In this document: in pieces, positions 10,775 to 23,483 of the stretch
How positions within the stretch are numbered: position 1 is the first letter of the stretch
How the letters are laid out: each line of letters starts with the position of its first letter
Origin: Semisulcospira habei
Lineage: Eukaryota > Mollusca > Gastropoda > Semisulcospiridae
NCBI GenBank assembly: GCA_036245525.1
Contig: BTPG01000005.1
Location: 208,477,242 to 208,541,241, forward strand
Length of the DNA stretch: 64,000 nt
Direction: 5' to 3'
Notes under the pieces: generated by a model
Database searches by the model: none
What the model was told of the DNA's origin: nothing
Seen by the model: only the letters and a program-made list of their open reading frames with translations
Program-made: the position numbers and the translations under genes

Positions 10775-12830
10775 TATTGTCTGGCGCTCATCTGACCTCA
10801 CCGTTCACAGACAGATCTTCCAAGCAACTAGATCCAAAGTCTGCAGAATGATCTCCGACTCCAAACGTAAATACCTTCAAAACAAAATCCTGGAATCTAC
10901 TTCTTCCAAAACCCTCTACGCTACCATGAACACACTCCTAGGCACTCCTAAAGACACTCCTCTCCCCAAAACACAGCAGAGAAGAACTCCCGTCCGCTTT
11001 TTCCAACTACTTTTCCGACAAAATTCAAACTCTGCGCAACACACTCGACTCTCTGCCTACCCCTCCTTGCCCTCCCGATACCCCCTTTTCCGGCACCCCC
11101 CTCTCGTCCTTCCGCCCCGTCTCTCAAGAAGAAGTCCTAAAAACCATAAAGTCCATGCCTCTCAAAACCTGCGAACTAGACCCCCTCCCAGCTTCTCTCT
11201 ACCGGGACGGCCTTCCAAAACTTCTGCCCTTCATTACCGACATCATCAACACATCTCTTGAGAACGGTTCAGTCCCTGATATCTTCAAGTCCGCCATCGT
11301 CCGTCCTCTCCTAAAAAAACACAACCTCGACCCAAACGAACTAAAAAACTATCGCCCAGTCTCCAATCTCTCTTTCCTGTCCAAGCTTCTTGAGAAGGTT
11401 GTTCTCAACCAGCTCAACCTCCACCTTGCCGACAACAACCTCCTCAGTCCATTCCAGCCTGCCTATCGCAAACACCACAGCACTGAAACAGCCCTTCTAC
11501 ACATCTTAAACGACCTGCTTCTCTCCACCGACTCAGGCAACATCTCCCTTCTTACGCTACTCGACCTTTCTGCCGCCTTCGACACCATAGACCACTCTAT
11601 CCTCCTCCACCGCCTTCGTCACTCCTTTGGCATCACTGACTCTGCTCACTCCTGGTTTCTCTCATACCTCTCCGACAGACAGCAGTCCGTCACCATTGAC
11701 GGCGTCTCCTCCATCCCAGTCACGCTCTCCTGCGGAGTACCACAGGGGTCCGTCCTGGGCCCGGTCCTTTTCACACTCTGCACCTCCCCCCTGTCCAACA
11801 TCATACAGTCTCACCACATACGCCACCACCTCTACGCTGACGACTCACAACTACTAGACAAAGACAAACTCGACAACACTCAGTCACTACTGACTCGCAC
11901 GGCTGACTGCTATGAAGACGTGAAAAACTGGATGACAGCAAACAAGCTTAAACTGAACGACGACAAAACGGAAGCCATGTTGGTAAGCACTCGCCAGAAA
12001 CTTTCCCAGCTCCCTCCCTCTCTCCACCTTCAACTCGACAGCACCCCCATCTCCCTCAGTGACTCGGCCAAAAACCTTGGCGTTATTCTTGATTCCTCTC
12101 TTACCATGACCAGCTTCGTCTCCGCCACTGCCAAGGCATGCTACTTTCACCTCCGCCGCATCAGTCAGATCAGAAAATACCTCACCACCGAAGCTGCCAC
12201 CAAACTTGCTGTCTCTCTCATTCTATCTCGCATTGACTACTGCAACTCTCTCCTTTCCGGCCTCCCTCACTCTACCACTTCCACTCTCCAGCACATCCAG
12301 AACAATGCTGCCCGCCTCGTCCTCAGAAAGAAAAAATCCGACCACATCACACCCCTGCTCAAACTTCTTTACTGGCTTCCCATCCCACAGCGTATCCAAT
12401 GCAAGATTCTGTCTCTCTGCTACAAATCCCTGAACAACTGCGCTCCTGCCTATCTTTCCAACTTACTTCACCCTACACTCCTTCCCGCTCCGCCTCCGAC
12501 CCTCTCCGTCTCCACATCCCCCGCACCAAACTCAGCACTTTCGGCCCCCGCGCCTTCTCAGTTTATGGTCCATCCACCTGGAACACTCTCCCACTCTCTC
12601 TCCGTCAGAAAGACTCTCTCTCCTCCTTTCAGTCCGCCCTCAAAACTCACCTCTTTCAACAGTTCTAGCACTATATCACCACACTCCCCACAAAAGATGA
12701 CTGTCGCAATATATTTCACCATTTGTTGTACGTGAGTCGTCTAAAGCGTGCGCAAGCGTGCGCGAGTTGTGAGTGCGCGCTTAGAGTTATAATTATTATA
12801 AGATAAGCGCATTATAAATACCGTAGAACC
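10775..12830 (+). mobile_element. CR1/L2-like LINE, 5' truncated, nearly complete RT
   Basis: It begins abruptly after a TTGTATTGTATTG tail of an older element (ending about 10780). It carries the EN-RT linker (10767-11261), the RT (11155-12668) and a 3' UTR ending GCGCATTATAAATACCGTA. It is the best copy in the window of the family also seen at 713-2154 and 5529-5995. Confidence 0.88.
11155..12668 (+). pseudogene. Reverse transcriptase ORF of CR1/L2-like LINE
   Basis: The motifs come in RT order: [46 protein letters not shown], the catalytic-aspartate block LDLSAAFDTIDHSIL, then CGVPQGSVLGPVLF and HHLYADDSQLL (the ADD catalytic pair), then MTANKLKLNDDKTE and thumb motifs with IDYCNSLLSGLP. 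The C-terminal block with WNTLPLSLRQ and THLFQQF is in another frame (12399-12668), which places one frameshift near 12465-12490. A second frame change separates it from the upstream linker. It is therefore not an intact ORF, although the RT core is uninterrupted. Confidence 0.87.
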
Positions 12831-12839
12831 CCGGCCATA

Positions 12840-15001
12840 TCTTCCCCTGCAGCCACTGCGGTCGAACCTGCCTGTCTCGGATTGGCCTCCGCAGCCACGA
12901 ACAAGCCTGCAGACGTCGTGGGCAACTCCTATAAAATCTTCGTTCGCGAAGTCAAGCCAAGAGAGAGAGATTATGTATCCTATGAACCTGAACTTCCGAA
13001 TACCATTCCGATAAATGATCTACCTGATAAGTTTTGTCAGTACTTTGACTCTAAGATAGGAACTGGACAACTGTTCTGATGCTGTGTCCTATATTCCATA
13101 TGACGGGCCTGTGTTACATGCATTCACTTCTGTCACAGAGGAGACTGTAAAGAAATTCATTATTTCCTCACCCACAAATCTTGTTCCCTTGACCCCATTC
13201 CCACCTCTATACTCAAGCTATGCCCTGATGAGATTGTCAGTGTGATAACCAGAATTATTAACTTGTCTCTGGAGTCAGGGTCTGTGCCTCGGCATTTTAA
13301 GCAGGCTGTTGTGATTCCATTGTTGAAGAAGGCAGGGATGGATGCAAACTCGCTGAAGAATTATAGACCAGTGTCTACTGAATCTTTATTTTCTTTCCAA
13401 GGTTCTGGAGAAAGTTGTGCTGAGTCAGCTCATGTCACCAATATTGTCTTTGATGTCACATTTCAAGAGTAATGATTTACTTGAACTGTGTCAGTCTGCA
13501 TATCGAAAAAAATCACAGTACTGAGACAGCATTGCTTCACATTACCAATAGCCTGCTTACACATGCTGACGTCGGAATGTCTCTTTGCTATCACTATTAG
13601 ACCTGTCTGCAGCGTTTGACACGCTGGATCATGGGATTCTTTTAGAACGCCTACGCGTGTCTTTTGGTATTTCCATACAGCGCTGTCATGGCTCAAGTCT
13701 TACCTTCTTGAAAGATATCAGTCTGTATGTGTGAATGCGATCATCTCTCAGCCTGTGCTTTTGAAGTATGGTGTCCCACAGGAGTCTGTTTTGGGTCCTC
13801 TGCTGTTTTCTCTTTACACTGAACCAGTTTCCCGAATCATGAGCCAGAATAGCTGTGCGTATCACAAGTATGCTGATGACACTCAGGTCTCTAAGTCTGA
13901 CCATCCTAGTAACCTGCAGACCATTGTCTCCAATTTGGAGAAGTGTATAGTTGAAGTCAAAGAATGCATGACTTGCAACAGACTCAAGTTAAATGATAAC
14001 AAAACATAGAGCATTCTTGTTGGTACTCGAGCTAGAACATCCGTCTCCAGCAGTTATCACATTTCTACAGGTGGCCACGACATTTCTTTCAAATCCAATG
14101 TAAAAAAAATCTGGGCGTATTCCTGGATTCGAGTTTATCGATGGAAAAACAGATTAGCCATCTTTGCCGCACTGCCTACCTGGAGCTCCGCTGAATAGGC
14201 ATGATCAGAGCTTGTCTGACAGAAAAGACTACTGCCCAGCTCGTATGCTCTCGCATTCTGTCCCGTCTAGATTACTGTAATTCCCTTCTAGCTGGAATCT
14301 CATCTGATCAACTCACTCGCATTCAGCGTATCCAGAATAATGCAGCCCGGTTAGTCCTTCGCAAAAAACGCATTGGCCGGATCATGTGACACCACTGCTA
14401 AAGCATCTCCACTGGCTACCTGTCAAACAGAGAATAGAGTACAAGCTGGCCACTTTGGCATACAAACACTATGACAATACACATCCTGCATATCTGTCTT
14501 TTTCCCTTGCATCGCACAATCCTAGTAGAAGTCTACGCTCAAGCTCACAAAAACTGCTTGTTTAGCCCAGAGTCAGCCAAAAAACTGCTGGTGCCCGTTC
14601 TTTCAGTTATCAGGCCCTTCACGCCTGGAACTCCGGCACTTCCACTGCATGTCCGTCTTTCCCCTACCCTGATGACCTTCAAAACAAATTTGAAGACCCA
14701 TCTTTTCCAGGTAGCATATCAAGATTAGCTTAGTCTGGATGTGCTGCCTGGAAATGTTGGCTGTTTTCTTATGGGTAGCCCATGTAAGTAGGCCGGTGTG
14801 TGTGTGTGTGCGTGCGCGCGCGCGTGTGTTTCGTTTTAGGAATGCGCCTACATGGTGCGAGCAGGTGTTTATGTAAAGAGTGAGTGCGTTCTAATTTTTG
14901 TCCTTTTAAAATTAATTTTATGTACTGTAAAGCGCTCCGGACTCATTGCTGTCCGTGGGGAAGGGCGCTATATAAAAACTATGTATTATTATTATTATTA
15001 T
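12840..15001 (+). mobile_element. Decayed CR1/L2-like LINE, second family
   Basis: RT fragments are spread over several frames: [20 protein letters not shown] (about 13320-13375), LLDLSAAFDTLDHGIL in broken frame (about 13590-13640), YGVPQESVLGPLLFSLY (about 13765-13825), YADDTQVSK (about 13870) and LSRLDYCNSLLAGIS (about 14260-14310). The 3' UTR ends AAGCGC..TATATAAAAACTATG and an ATT-repeat tail at about 14985-15001. Numerous frameshifts: an old copy that abuts the previous LINE tail. Confidence 0.85.
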
Positions 15002-15745
<744 letters not shown>

Positions 15746-16324
15746 AACAGTATTGAATCTACCGAATGACTAAAATCCGTAAAATATTTCACTTTAGTTC
15801 TTCTAGTGATTCTTCACTTTGTCCAGCATTAGCCGCGTCACTGCAAAGCAGACAATAATTATGTCGTTGACAACACAGTAAATTGGGCGCCAAATTTATC
15901 CCTTCAAGTCCTCATTGGACGTCCCAAATGTTTACTGTGCCGTACTGAATTCCTCAGGCCCAATAGCCAGTGCAAGTGGCTCAGCAGAAGTATTACTACA
16001 AACACAGACAACGGCACAGTTTTACTTATGTTGTCAGGATAAGTCGAAAGTCAAACGAACCGGTGTACCGTAAGCAAAACGGCCGCGATATTTCATGCCC
16101 TTGATACCCTAACAAGTTGATGTCACATTTTTTGGCTTCACAACACTAAGTGAAACAACATTGAGACACACTTTCTGGAAAATTATATCAATCAGCAGAC
16201 TAGTATGGCATAATGATGTTCTGCGACGCTTGAGTTGAAGAAAGCGTTTGGCAACATATCCAGCCTGTGTGGGCAGTGTGGTGAGACTAATGACGAGGTA
16301 GCTTTAGCTTTGGGAACTTCCAAC
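15746..16324. other. Intergenic, no feature seen
   Basis: Mixed-composition sequence without transposon ends or coding signal. Confidence 0.4.
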
Positions 16325-16505
16325 TTAGACTGCCCTTAGTGAACCATCATGGTGGATCGGTTCCCTGTTATTATGTTAAGGACGCATGGAATCAGTTAAT
16401 TCTGCGCTAAAACTCGGCATGGTCGGTCAGTACCATGCTTTTATGGCGTCAAGATATTCTGGCACTACCCTTGAACGTTATCTTGGCCGATCAGTCTCCT
16501 GCTGA
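16325..16505. repeat. Decayed H1-type hairpin
   Basis: It keeps ACCATCATGGTGGATCGG, then GGCGTCAAGATATTCTGGCACTACCC and TTATCTTGGCCGATCAGTCTCCTGC in the H1 order, but the left half of the core is lost. Confidence 0.6.
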
Positions 16506-18174
16506 ACAGGGTATAAGGGCTGATAGGGAAACGATTCTGTTTAACGAGCACGTCATGCGTTCCCTAGTCACGACTCATCCGCATCATTGAGTATGACAAG
16601 TAGGACACAGAATGTAGGACACAAGGCCGGTACGAGAGGTGGTTTGGGAGTTGTTAAAAAGGCCCGGGCAAACACAATATTATGAGAATTTCAAATATAA
16701 CTTACACACCGCGGTTTTGTGCGCTTCGTTTTGAAATAAACACAAATGAACATCAGTGGCATATAAAACCATACGGATCGATTGAATGCTGACTGACGTA
16801 AACGTCTGACCTATTGCGAATGCAAGCATGTAAAAATAAAACTGGATCGATCTGAGACACCCATGTACTGACGTCATTCAGTTTCGCGATAGTCTCAGTC
16901 AGATGTACGCACCAAAGGAGATTATCACGCCCGAAATTACGCCCCTTTGACGAATTGGATGGAATTCATACTTTGGTCGAGATTTCCTGGTCACGACATC
17001 CATAAAAAATGTGGGTGAATTCGACGTAAAACGTGTTTGGTCGACCACAAATTTTGGTCGAAATATGTCAAAAAATCAACTTTATTTGAGCTGACTGTTA
17101 TTTATCAGCGGGGTATTTTTTATGTATTTTGTGGTAAGACGATATTCCCTTTTAGAATCCACGATGGTTTAGAGGTATTTTAACTCACTTTGTATGTATT
17201 GAACTACCCTGATCAGTGTGTTTTTAACATCTTTGACTTTTTGGCGAAGCTTTTGTTTTCGGCAAATTTTAAATATGATTACAGGACAATTTACTAAGTT
17301 AGCTGCTTTTTGAAATCTGCATTGTCCTTTTTCGCAAAAACCTCTCATTGGGATGCCTTGTGATTGCTCGCTGTGCCACTAGGGGTGAGAACAGTGAAAT
17401 ATGGAGGTGCCGTTCAGTTAGTATTGGCGATATGTTCGGCCGGTATGTGAAGGTTCTCTCCCCGATCACTACATGTGCAAGGGGGACATAAATATATGAG
17501 GAAAAAGTCGTATCATAGCACGTAAAGGTTGCCCTGCCAGACGATACGACGAGCTTTTTCAGATAGCTTTTCCGTTAAAAGGTCCTGCTAAATCAAACTG
17601 GCACAGTTGCAGTGCGGCCGAATAGATACTCAGTGTTCACGTCGTACTCCGGCCATACTTAATACTGAGCTGTCCCTTTACCCCGTCCGCTAAAGGCCGT
17701 CTATCATATCACTCTGGTGCTCTGTCTTCCTCTCAGATCAGTGCAGACAGTTCTAGGCAGGTCCAATGTGATGCCTTTAGCTAGTACTCTTTCGGCGCTC
17801 TCAACCCCCCCCCCCCCCCCCCCTTGTTCTTTCTCTCTATCTGTAAGCCTCCCCCACTGATCCCACCCACTTTTGGGTTACCCGGAAGACGGTTTCACAA
17901 CTACCTACTCTCCACTCAGAAACTAAAAATTTACTTTGTTTCAATCATTATTAGCTATTGTTGTGTACCGTGCTAAACTTGATGCTGTTCTCAACTCGAA
18001 TGTGAGTTTTTATTTGACTTCATTTTTATATTATTACTTCTTCTTTTCTTTTTTTAACACACTTTTGTTCTTCTTTTGTTTTACGTCACTTCTTTCAGTT
18101 GCCACATTCCTTCTTCGACAAGATAAGTAGCGACTGATCTCTATACTTGTTGGTTTATTTTGAAGAAAGGTACT
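16506..18174. other. Intergenic, no gene seen; poly-C at 17805-17823
   Basis: A 19-base C run is the only clear structure. Short pyrimidine-rich stretches follow near 18020-18080. No coding signal. Confidence 0.45.
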
Positions 18175-19474
18175 TAACTGATCATTGTGTGGTGCATCTA
18201 CTGCCCATGTACAAAACCAAACTGAAATCTGTTCCGCCAGTGGAGACAATTGTCAAGGAGTGGACTTAAGACACTGAGGCACAACTTCAGGGGTGCTTTG
18301 AGTGCACAGACTGGTCAGTGTTCCTAGACAGCAGTAAGTCGCTAGTTTCAAGCTACATTCGTTTCTGTGAGGATTCTGTCATTCCAACTAAGACGGTGAA
18401 AATTTTTCCAAACAACAAGCCCTGGGTATCGAAAGAACTGAAAGGGACATTGAAACAAAAGGCAAGAGCTTTTGCTAGCGGTGACTTTATTGAGGGCAGA
18501 AAGCTGCAGTCTCAGCTCCGTTACGAAATCCGAGACAATAAACGTCAGTTCAAAGAAAAGGTGGAGAGTCAGTTTGTGACAGGTGATCTACGCAAAGCGT
18601 GGCAAGGTCTGAAGGCTATGGCTGGGGCTCAGCAGAAACAAAGTGCCTCCACCACAGGTCTACACTGTGATCGACAGCCTACAGCTCTCCAACCAGTTGA
18701 ACGACCATTTTGCTCGGTTTGAGGTGAACGTCCAGTCAGAATTTAAGTGCAGACCATCAGAGATGAACTCCAGGCTCTTTCTGATGACCGCAGAGTTATA
18801 GAGATCAGCGAGGAAGGTGTTGATGGTCATCAGCTGCTTTCAGCCACACAAAGCCCCAGGCCCAGACGGAATCAGTGGTAAGGTGCTGCATTCCTGCAGT
18901 ACCCAACTGGCACCAGTCTTCACGCAGATCTTCAACGCATCCCTCACGTCTAACTCAATCCCATCAGTCTGGAAACACTGCCTGATCTGTCCAGTTCCCA
19001 AGAAACCCAAACCCTCTTGCCCTAATGACTACAGACCTATTGCCCTGACCTCTATCATCATGAAGTGCCTCGAGAGACTTGTCCCGAGTCAACTACTCAG
19101 TCAGACGAGCGACCAGCTCGACCCCCTACAATTCGCATATCGCCACAACAGGGGTGTGGATGATGCAGTCATCACTCTCCTGCACCTAATCCTCACTCAC
19201 CTGGAGACACCAAAGTCCTTTGCCAGAGTCCTCTTCCTTGACTTTTCTAGCGCCTTCAATACGATGAGGCCTCACCTTCTGACTGACAAACTGCGCCACC
19301 TGAATGTCAGCCCATCTCTGATCCTATGGATCTTGAACTTCCTAGTGGAAAGGACGCAGTGTGTTCGCGTAAACAACTTCATGTCCTCCGTCATCACCAC
19401 GTCCGTGGGCAGCCCCCAGGAATGTGTGGTCTCGCCTGTCCTTTACATTCTCTTCACAAATGACTGTACCAGCG
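18175..19474 (+). mobile_element. Non-LTR LINE (Nimb/I-like, clade uncertain), 5' part, interrupted
   Basis: It starts within the endonuclease C-terminus (TDHCVVHLLPMYKTKLK in broken frame), then a linker (18318-18722) and RT (18817-19479) with HKAPGPDGISGKVL, CPNDYRPIALTSIIMKCLER, LDPLQFAYRHNRGVDDAV and FLDFSSAFNTM. It is cut by the Ty3 element at 19475 just before the catalytic ADD block, which resumes at 22101. Several frameshifts. Confidence 0.85.
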
Positions 19475-20297
19475 TGTGATGAAGCTCTATGCTTGTGCAT
19501 AGTGCTCACACAGTAGGATTAGTACGGTACGGTTTTTGTTAACGAGTAGGATTAGTACGGTACGGTTTTTGTTAACGGTTTGTTGCCGAAAGTCCGTGTT
19601 GGACTAGACGTACGTGAAATCTGTAAGACATGGTTAGCACGGTTTTTTTTAGTGAGTTCTAGGCGGAAGCTGTGACTGTCAGAGGTCTAGTTTGGTTATT
19701 GCGGGCTGTCTTGTCGTATGGAACGGTTGTGTTCGAGTTACCTAGCCCGCATTCCAAGACTCTGAAGCCTAGATTTCAGAGTTCTTGTAACAAGAGTGGA
19801 AGACAGACGCCGAGACGTCGAGTCGCAGGTGGGACCTACGTGAGGTCATCCCTCCAGCTCTTCTGAGAGTGAGTCTGACTGGGAACCAAGACACCCAAGT
19901 CTAAGCGAGAACTGAGTGTACCGTACGAGAACGAGGACGTCCGTGCCCAAAGAGACAGGACGGCAATACGCGTACGACGAAGGACTTTCACGCCTAGACG
20001 TGAGAAGGACCAACGTAACCAGGCAACAACATCAAACAGGTTGGAGACATTGAGAGACTAAAACCTAGCCTGGCAAAGATACTGTGATTTGAGTGTGTGA
20101 TAGAGAGCCTTGTATATATAGTTTGATAGTCTTTAAAGCGTTTCTTTTCTTTTATAGTGTATAAAGGTTACTTTAGAAAGGGAGCCCGGGTGTTGTGTTT
20201 TACCGCATGAATGCGCCCGTCTGAGTCAGTGGCGGTGTATGCGTCTGTTGCGTGAGAGTCTGTGCGTACGACTGTGGGCAAGTCTGCGTGCGTTACA
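19475..20297 (+). repeat. 5' LTR of Ty3 element
   Basis: It begins TGTGATGAAG and ends GCGTTACA (TG...CA). Its last 236 bp (20062-20297) are repeated as the 3' LTR. A 33-bp direct duplication (GTAGGATTAGTACGGTACGG unit) lies at about 19513-19577. The first 587 bp have no counterpart at the 3' end. Confidence 0.75.
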
Positions 20298-21746
20298 GTG
20301 GTGACCCTGACGCTATCTCGCCTGCCGAGCTGGGTGAGTTACAAAGGGCGGATAAGTCATTACAGGACTGGTTCGGAAAGGGCGGTGGCGGGTACGATCA
20401 AGGAGAGTGGGGTGAACGCTTGTCGGTTTGTGGTTACGAACGGCTTGTTGCACCGTCATTTCTGGAGAGAGGGCGCGCCGAGCACGGTTCCGACAGCCGT
20501 GCAGGTCGCGGTGCCTTCTACGCTGCGTGACACAGTGTTGTTGGCGGCCCATGACGGGTTGTTGGCGGGTCACTTCGGCGTTAAGCGAACGCTGGGGCGG
20601 GTTCGTCTCCGATTTTCGTGGCCGGGGGTGTCGACTGACGTCGCCCGATATTGTCGCTCCTGCGACATTTGTCAGAGGACAACCCCGAAGGGCCGGGTTC
20701 CCAATGTGCCACTTCAGTTGATGCCACGCATCGAGGTGCCTTTCGATCGCGTGGCGGTGGACATTGTCGGGCCGTTGTCGCCCCCGTCGGAGGGTAACCA
20801 TCGCTACATTTTTACCCTAATTGATGTGGCGACGCGGTACCCGGAGGCTATCCCACTGCAGAAGATTGATACAGTGTCGGTGGCGGAAGCCATGTTTTCA
20901 ATCTTCGCTCGAATGGGCTTCCCGAAGTCGGTTTTGAGTGACAGGGGCACCCAGTTCACGTCCGATATGATGGGCGAGTTCCACCGTATGCTGGGGGTCA
21001 AACGAGCTTTGACCTCGCCATACCACGCCCAATCTAATGGGATGGTCGAGCGGTTTCACGGCACGCTTAAGCAGTCACTGAAGAAGGTTATTCAAACACG
21101 GCCACGGTCCTGGCACCGTTACCTTCCGGCGCTGCTGTTTGCGTATCGCGAACTCCCGAACGAGAGCACGGGGTTTTCCCCATTTGAGTTGCTCTTTGGT
21201 CGGCGAGCGCGAGGCGGGCCGATCGACTTACTCGCGGACGCGTGGTCTGGGGATAAGGACGCAGGGGAGAGCAAAACCATCTTTCAGCATCTGCTGGACC
21301 TGAAAAACATCGTCAGGGAATCTTGCGAGATAGCCCACAACAATGTGGATATGGCCCGAAAGGTGCAGAAGCACTACCGGGACAAAAGCTCCAAGATAAG
21401 GCGGCCGTTTGCTCCAGGAGAGCAAGTCTTGCTCTTTTCGCCCGCAACCACGCAGGCGCTCGTGCCTCAATGGCAGGGGCCGTACCAGGTTGTTCGCGAG
21501 TATGGTCATGACTACCTCATTTCTGTGCGGGGAAAGGAGAAGATCTACCACGCTAACATGCTGAAGAAATACCATGATGGGTCGAGGCCTGCACTAGCGT
21601 GTTTCGCGGCTGGGGCAACCGAGCCGTTTTATTCACTTGTGGGGGACGAGTTCGAGTTTTGCCCGCAGGCCGCGATAGAGGGAACCGGACGTGGGGACGA
21701 GGTTGCCGGTCCGCGTTTTCCATGGTGGCGTGTTATCGACTGTTAA
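20262..21746 (+). CDS. Integrase of Ty3/gypsy element (494-codon frame)
   Basis: Integrase joins retroelement cDNA to host DNA. The frame opens in the 5' LTR with an ATG that is probably not the native start, since integrase is normally cut from a Pol polyprotein. Residues 97-137 form the HHCC zinc-binding part (H97, H104, C134, C137). The DD35E core has D167 in VDIVGP, D227 in SDRGTQFTS and E263 in GMVERFHGT; D227 to E263 has the expected 35-residue spacing. A GPY-like C-terminus follows with WQGPYQVV. The frame is uninterrupted to the stop at 21746, so the catalytic domain looks intact. RT is absent upstream: the conserved integrase begins within about 40 codons of the primer-binding site. 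Confidence 0.85.
   Translation: MRTTVGKSACVTVVTLTLSRLPSWVSYKGRISHYRTGSERAVAGTIKESGVNACRFVVTNGLLHRHFWREGAPSTVPTAVQVAVPSTLRDTVLLAAHDGLLAGHFGVKRTLGRVRLRFSWPGVSTDVARYCRSCDICQRTTPKGRVPNVPLQLMPRIEVPFDRVAVDIVGPLSPPSEGNHRYIFTLIDVATRYPEAIPLQKIDTVSVAEAMFSIFARMGFPKSVLSDRGTQFTSDMMGEFHRMLGVKRALTSPYHAQSNGMVERFHGTLKQSLKKVIQTRPRSWHRYLPALLFAYRELPNESTGFSPFELLFGRRARGGPIDLLADAWSGDKDAGESKTIFQHLLDLKNIVRESCEIAHNNVDMARKVQKHYRDKSSKIRRPFAPGEQVLLFSPATTQALVPQWQGPYQVVREYGHDYLISVRGKEKIYHANMLKKYHDGSRPALACFAAGATEPFYSLVGDEFEFCPQAAIEGTGRGDEVAGPRFPWWRVIDC
20299..20312 (+). promoter_or_regulatory. Primer-binding site, tRNA-Trp type
   Basis: TGGTGACCCTGACG lies one base after the LTR. It differs at one position from the complement of the usual metazoan tRNA-Trp 3' end (TGGTGACCCCGACG), recalled from knowledge of CsRn1-type elements. 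Confidence 0.7.
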
Positions 21747-21847
21747 TCCTTTCTTGTATTCTAGGTAGTCAAGATTTAGTCCTTTCCTGTTTTCGGATAT
21801 TACGTCGAGTAGTCTTAAAAAGAAACTCGGTCGTTTCTTTTTTTTCC

Positions 21848-21860
21848 CGAGGAAGGGGGA
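21848..21860 (+). promoter_or_regulatory. Polypurine tract
   Basis: CGAGGAAGGGGGA lies immediately before the 3' LTR copy; such tracts prime plus-strand synthesis. Confidence 0.65.
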
Positions 21861-22095
21861 ACCTAGCCTGGCAAAGATACTGTGATTTGAGTGTGTGATA
21901 GAGAGCCTTGTATATATAGTTTGATAGTCTTTAAAGCGTTTCTTTTCTTTTATAGTGTATAAAGGTTACTTTAGAAAGGGAGCCCGGGTGTTGTGTTTTA
22001 CCGCATGAATGCGCCCGTCTGAGTCAGTGGCGGTGTATGCGTCTGTTGCGTGAGAGTCTGTGCGTACGACTGTGGGCAAGTCTGCGTGCGTTACA
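21860..22095 (+). repeat. 3' LTR (short form) of Ty3 element
   Basis: 236 bp almost identical to 20062-20297, ending GCGTTACA before the CAGCG duplication. It lacks the first 587 bp of the 5' LTR. Confidence 0.85.
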
Positions 22096-22100
22096 CAGCG

Positions 22101-22840
22101 CCAACGACAGCAGGACTCACTATGTCAACTTGCAGACGACACAGCCAGTGTAGATTTGTCAAACTCAGATGCTGAGTACTTTGCAGAAGTGGGTCAGTTT
22201 GTCTCATGGTGTCATAACAACCATCTACAGTTGAACGTAGGCAAGACTGAGGAGATGGTAGTCGACTTTCGGCAGCCTGGCAATGGGCCAACTTCCGGGA
22301 GCCCATTCCCACCTCCTCAGCCCCTGGTGATTGACGGCACTTTTGTCACTCGCACAGATGTTTACAAATACCTAGGGACCTTGATTGATTCACGGCTATC
22401 CTTCACCGACAACACAGACCTCATCTTTAAGAAAGCCCAAGGGAGACTGTATATGCTGCGCAAACTCCGCTCCTTTGATGTGAGCCCCAAAATCCTCAGG
22501 CAGTTCTACTTCAGCTTTATAGAAAGCCTTTTTACGTTCTTCTTTGTCCCATGGTTCGGCTCCCTGGGCGAGAACTTTAGGAAGCTGAATAAGATAATCA
22601 GGCTTAGTGAGAAAATCGTTGGGGGCGGGTTGGAGAGCCTCGACAGCCTCTCAGGACGAGAATGATACACAAGGGCCCGAGGCTGGCAGCCGACACTTCC
22701 CACTGCCTTTCTAAGTACCTTCAAAAGCTCCCGTCTGGCCGTAGGTTTAAGGCTCCTCTTGTTAAAACCAAACGCTACAAGGGCAGCTTTGTACCCTCGT
22801 CCGTCTCCTAAAATGAAAGAGTGTGTTAACTAGCGTATCT
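22101..22840 (+). mobile_element. Nimb/I-like LINE, 3' part (continues 18175-19474)
   Basis: RT resumes with LADDTASVDL (catalytic DD), the helix WCHNNHLQLNVGKTEEMVVDF, then YKYLGTLIDSRLSF and [19 protein letters not shown], a broken C-terminus and LPSGRRFKAPLVKTKRYK. Frameshifts are present. Confidence 0.85.
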
Positions 22841-23483
22841 CTCTCTCTCTCGCTACCCACCCTCAGATTGTTGTGACTGATCATTATCTGCAAATACTGT
22901 ACGGTCATATAAGAGAAAACTCTCCAAAACGTCATAGACTTAAAAATGCTGTCACTTTGCACTACTGAACAACGCACACATTTTCTCTCTCGCTCTCAAA
23001 CATACATTTCATTTGACATAATCTATTTATTGTAATTAATAACAGCATATAAGCAACAATAACAAAAGTGTGAAGCAATTACACGTATTATACACGCTAG
23101 CAAAACCATTTTGGGCATTAAACACATTCTGTTGTAAACAATGAAAATGTAATTTTAACAAGTCAATGTACCCGTTGTGCAATCTGTATTTTCTGTAATT
23201 ACAATTTTAACAAATCCACCAATGAAGGCAAAACAATAATGTGTGAGGGGTCATCACGCTACTCAACGTAGATTCTAGCCTGCAATTGGTTCACTCATTA
23301 ACTATTCAACCATAGAGAACCATCGTTCTATAAGCTGACCTAATTCTCAGAAAACTTTTCACTTTGAAAGGATTGTCTCCCTGTTAGATCACCGTGGTGA
23401 TGAATGATTGACCCATTGCTCATTGAATCGGCCCATTGAATTTTGACTGAGTGGCATTAGAAAAATAAACCCTGTGTAAGTGA
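22841..23483. other. Region 3' of POP1, no gene seen
   Basis: AT-rich, with a short CTCTCTCTC run near 22840-22850 and another at 22985. This is downstream of POP1 and may hold its polyadenylation signals, if not supplied by the MITE at 23484-23689. Confidence 0.4.

Larger units (their letters stand above)
19475..22095 (+). mobile_element. Ty3/gypsy-type LTR element, internally deleted
   Basis: It is flanked by a 5-bp CAGCG duplication (19470-19474 and 22096-22100) inside the LINE. It runs 5' LTR, primer-binding site, integrase and polypurine tract, then a shorter 3' LTR. Gag, protease and reverse transcriptase/RNase H are missing. The primer-binding site complementary to tRNA-Trp suggests the CsRn1 group known from trematodes and molluscs (inference). 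Confidence 0.88.
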
